Shown: one piece after another, positions 63,252 through 64,000 of the stretch
How positions within the stretch are numbered: the first letter of the stretch is position 1
Layout of the letters: each line of letters opens with the position of its first letter
Assembly: GCA_024178355.1 (NCBI GenBank)
Contig: JAMZNZ010000003.1
Coordinates: forward strand, 186,001-250,000
Direction of reading: 5' to 3'
DNA from: Maricaulaceae bacterium EIL42A08
GTDB lineage: Bacteria > Pseudomonadota > Alphaproteobacteria > Caulobacterales > Maricaulaceae
DNA: 64,000 nucleotides
Made by a program: the position numbers and the translations under genes
Notes under the pieces: model-generated
What the model saw: only the letters and a program-made list of their open reading frames with translations
Databases searched by the model: none
Told to the model about the DNA's origin: nothing

Positions 63252-64000
63252 CGTAGAGCGTTTCAACCGTGATGGTGTCAGTGCCGTGTTCAGCGGCGTA
63301 GGTTTCGGTGTTGCGGCGAGCCTTGCCGCGCACGAAGAACGGAATTTTCTTCAATTCCTTCATGGCGTCGTCATCCCAAACCGGCTCGCCGGGTGCGGTG
63401 GGTTCAACGGTGTTGGTGACGGGTTCAGGGGCGGGTGCAGCTTCGACGGGGACTGGTGCGGGCTTGCGAGGAGCGGGCGCATGACCGCCCAAATGTGAAG
63501 GGCCATTCTCATCTGAGAATTCCCAGTCTTCGCGGAACATACCCAGCAAGTGCTCTTCCAGACCCATCACGAGCGGATGGACCCAGGTGTCGAACAGCAC
63601 ATTCGCGCCTTCATAGCCCATCACCGGCGCATAGCGGGCCGGGAAGTCTTCCACGTGCACCGGCGCAGAGATCACGGTGCATGCGACGCCCAGCCGCTTG
63701 GCGATGTGGCGCTCCATCTGGGTGCCCAGCACCAGCTCCGGGCGCGCTGCCTCGATGGCGGCTTCAACTTCCAGATAGTCGTCGATGATCAGCGGCTCTA
63801 CGCCATATTTGGCAGCCGCCTCACGGACATCGCGGCCAAACTCGCGATTGTAAGCGCCAAGGCCCACCAGCTCGAAGCCCATCTCCTCGACCGCAACGCG
63901 GGCCGCGGCGATCGCATGGGTGGCATCGCCGAACACAAAGACGCGCTTGCCGGTCAGGTAATTGCTATCGACCGAGCGGGTCCACCAGGGCAGGCGAAGG
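63226..64000 (-). CDS. bchB: Protochlorophyllide reductase subunit B, C-terminal part
   Basis: About 257 codons are visible; the frame remains open to the window edge, so the N-terminus lies outside. Visible: [18 protein letters not shown] (NifK-like strand), [19 protein letters not shown], a Pro/Ala linker, then the C-terminal PCP-reductase tail ([16 protein letters not shown]). With BchN it reduces protochlorophyllide without light. The next genes upstream are expected to be bchN and bchF. Confidence 0.95.
   Translation of the reverse strand, partial: LRLPWWTRSVDSNYLTGKRVFVFGDATHAIAAARVAVEEMGFELVGLGAYNREFGRDVREAAAKYGVEPLIIDDYLEVEAAIEAARPELVLGTQMERHIAKRLGVACTVISAPVHVEDFPARYAPVMGYEGANVLFDTWVHPLVMGLEEHLLGMFREDWEFSDENGPSHLGGHAPAPRKPAPVPVEAAPAPEPVTNTVEPTAPGEPVWDDDAMKELKKIPFFVRGKARRNTETYAAEHGTDTITVETLYDAKAHFGR

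Overview
The window is a GC-rich, densely packed chromosomal segment of an aerobic anoxygenic phototrophic alphaproteobacterium. The evidence is a bacteriochlorophyll a / type II reaction-centre gene cluster with an oxygen-dependent cyclase (acsF), C5-independent ALA synthase (hemA) and puf/puh operons. A large TonB-dependent receptor sits beside tryptophan-halogenase-like genes and a laminarin-type glycoside hydrolase locus, a style seen in Caulobacterales/Hyphomonadales-like and sphingomonad genomes. The order-level placement is an inference; I did not identify a species.

Positions 1-7300 are ordinary chromosome: the 3' part of pyruvate carboxylase, a secreted M24 peptidase, a membrane protein, a cytochrome P450 convergent with an ATP-grasp gene, and a TSUP transporter.

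Positions 7319-29297 form an accessory region. Four paralogous flavin-dependent halogenase-family genes run leftward as an operon. One of them has lost every recognised catalytic residue. They diverge from a TonB-dependent receptor that opens a rightward beta-1,3-glucan utilisation locus: lipoprotein GH3, two GH17, a LacI regulator, GH16, a GPH sugar transporter, a cytoplasmic GH3 and an SSS Na+/sugar symporter. A repeated operator-like motif with the core GACAACG lies before GH17, GH16 and the second GH3, weakly before the GPH transporter, and also in the halogenase/TonB-receptor divergent promoter. This suggests that one LacI protein ties halogenases, receptor and glucan enzymes into one regulon.

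Positions 29440-64000 start with an ABC1/UbiB kinase and continue with the photosynthesis gene cluster. The rightward arm is bchIDO, crtIB, tspO with three very small membrane-protein genes, then (leftward) crtD-crtC, then crtEF, bchCXYZ and pufBALM. This is the classical Rhodobacter order without crtA, pufQ, pufX or pufC. The leftward arm, converging on puf across a 523-bp gene-free gap, is bchB(partial)-bchH-bchL-bchM-lhaA-puhA-puhB-puhC-bciE-like-acsF-puhE-hemA-idi. Three PpsR/CrtJ-type palindromes (TGTC-N10-GACA or one mismatch) sit before bchI, between crtD and crtE, and before bchC. Together the cluster makes bacteriochlorophyll a from glycine/succinyl-CoA, carotenoids from IPP/DMAPP, and the LH1-reaction centre core. 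bchF, bchN, bchG, bchP and ppsR are not in the window.

No tRNA, rRNA, CRISPR array, insertion sequence or prophage was recognised.
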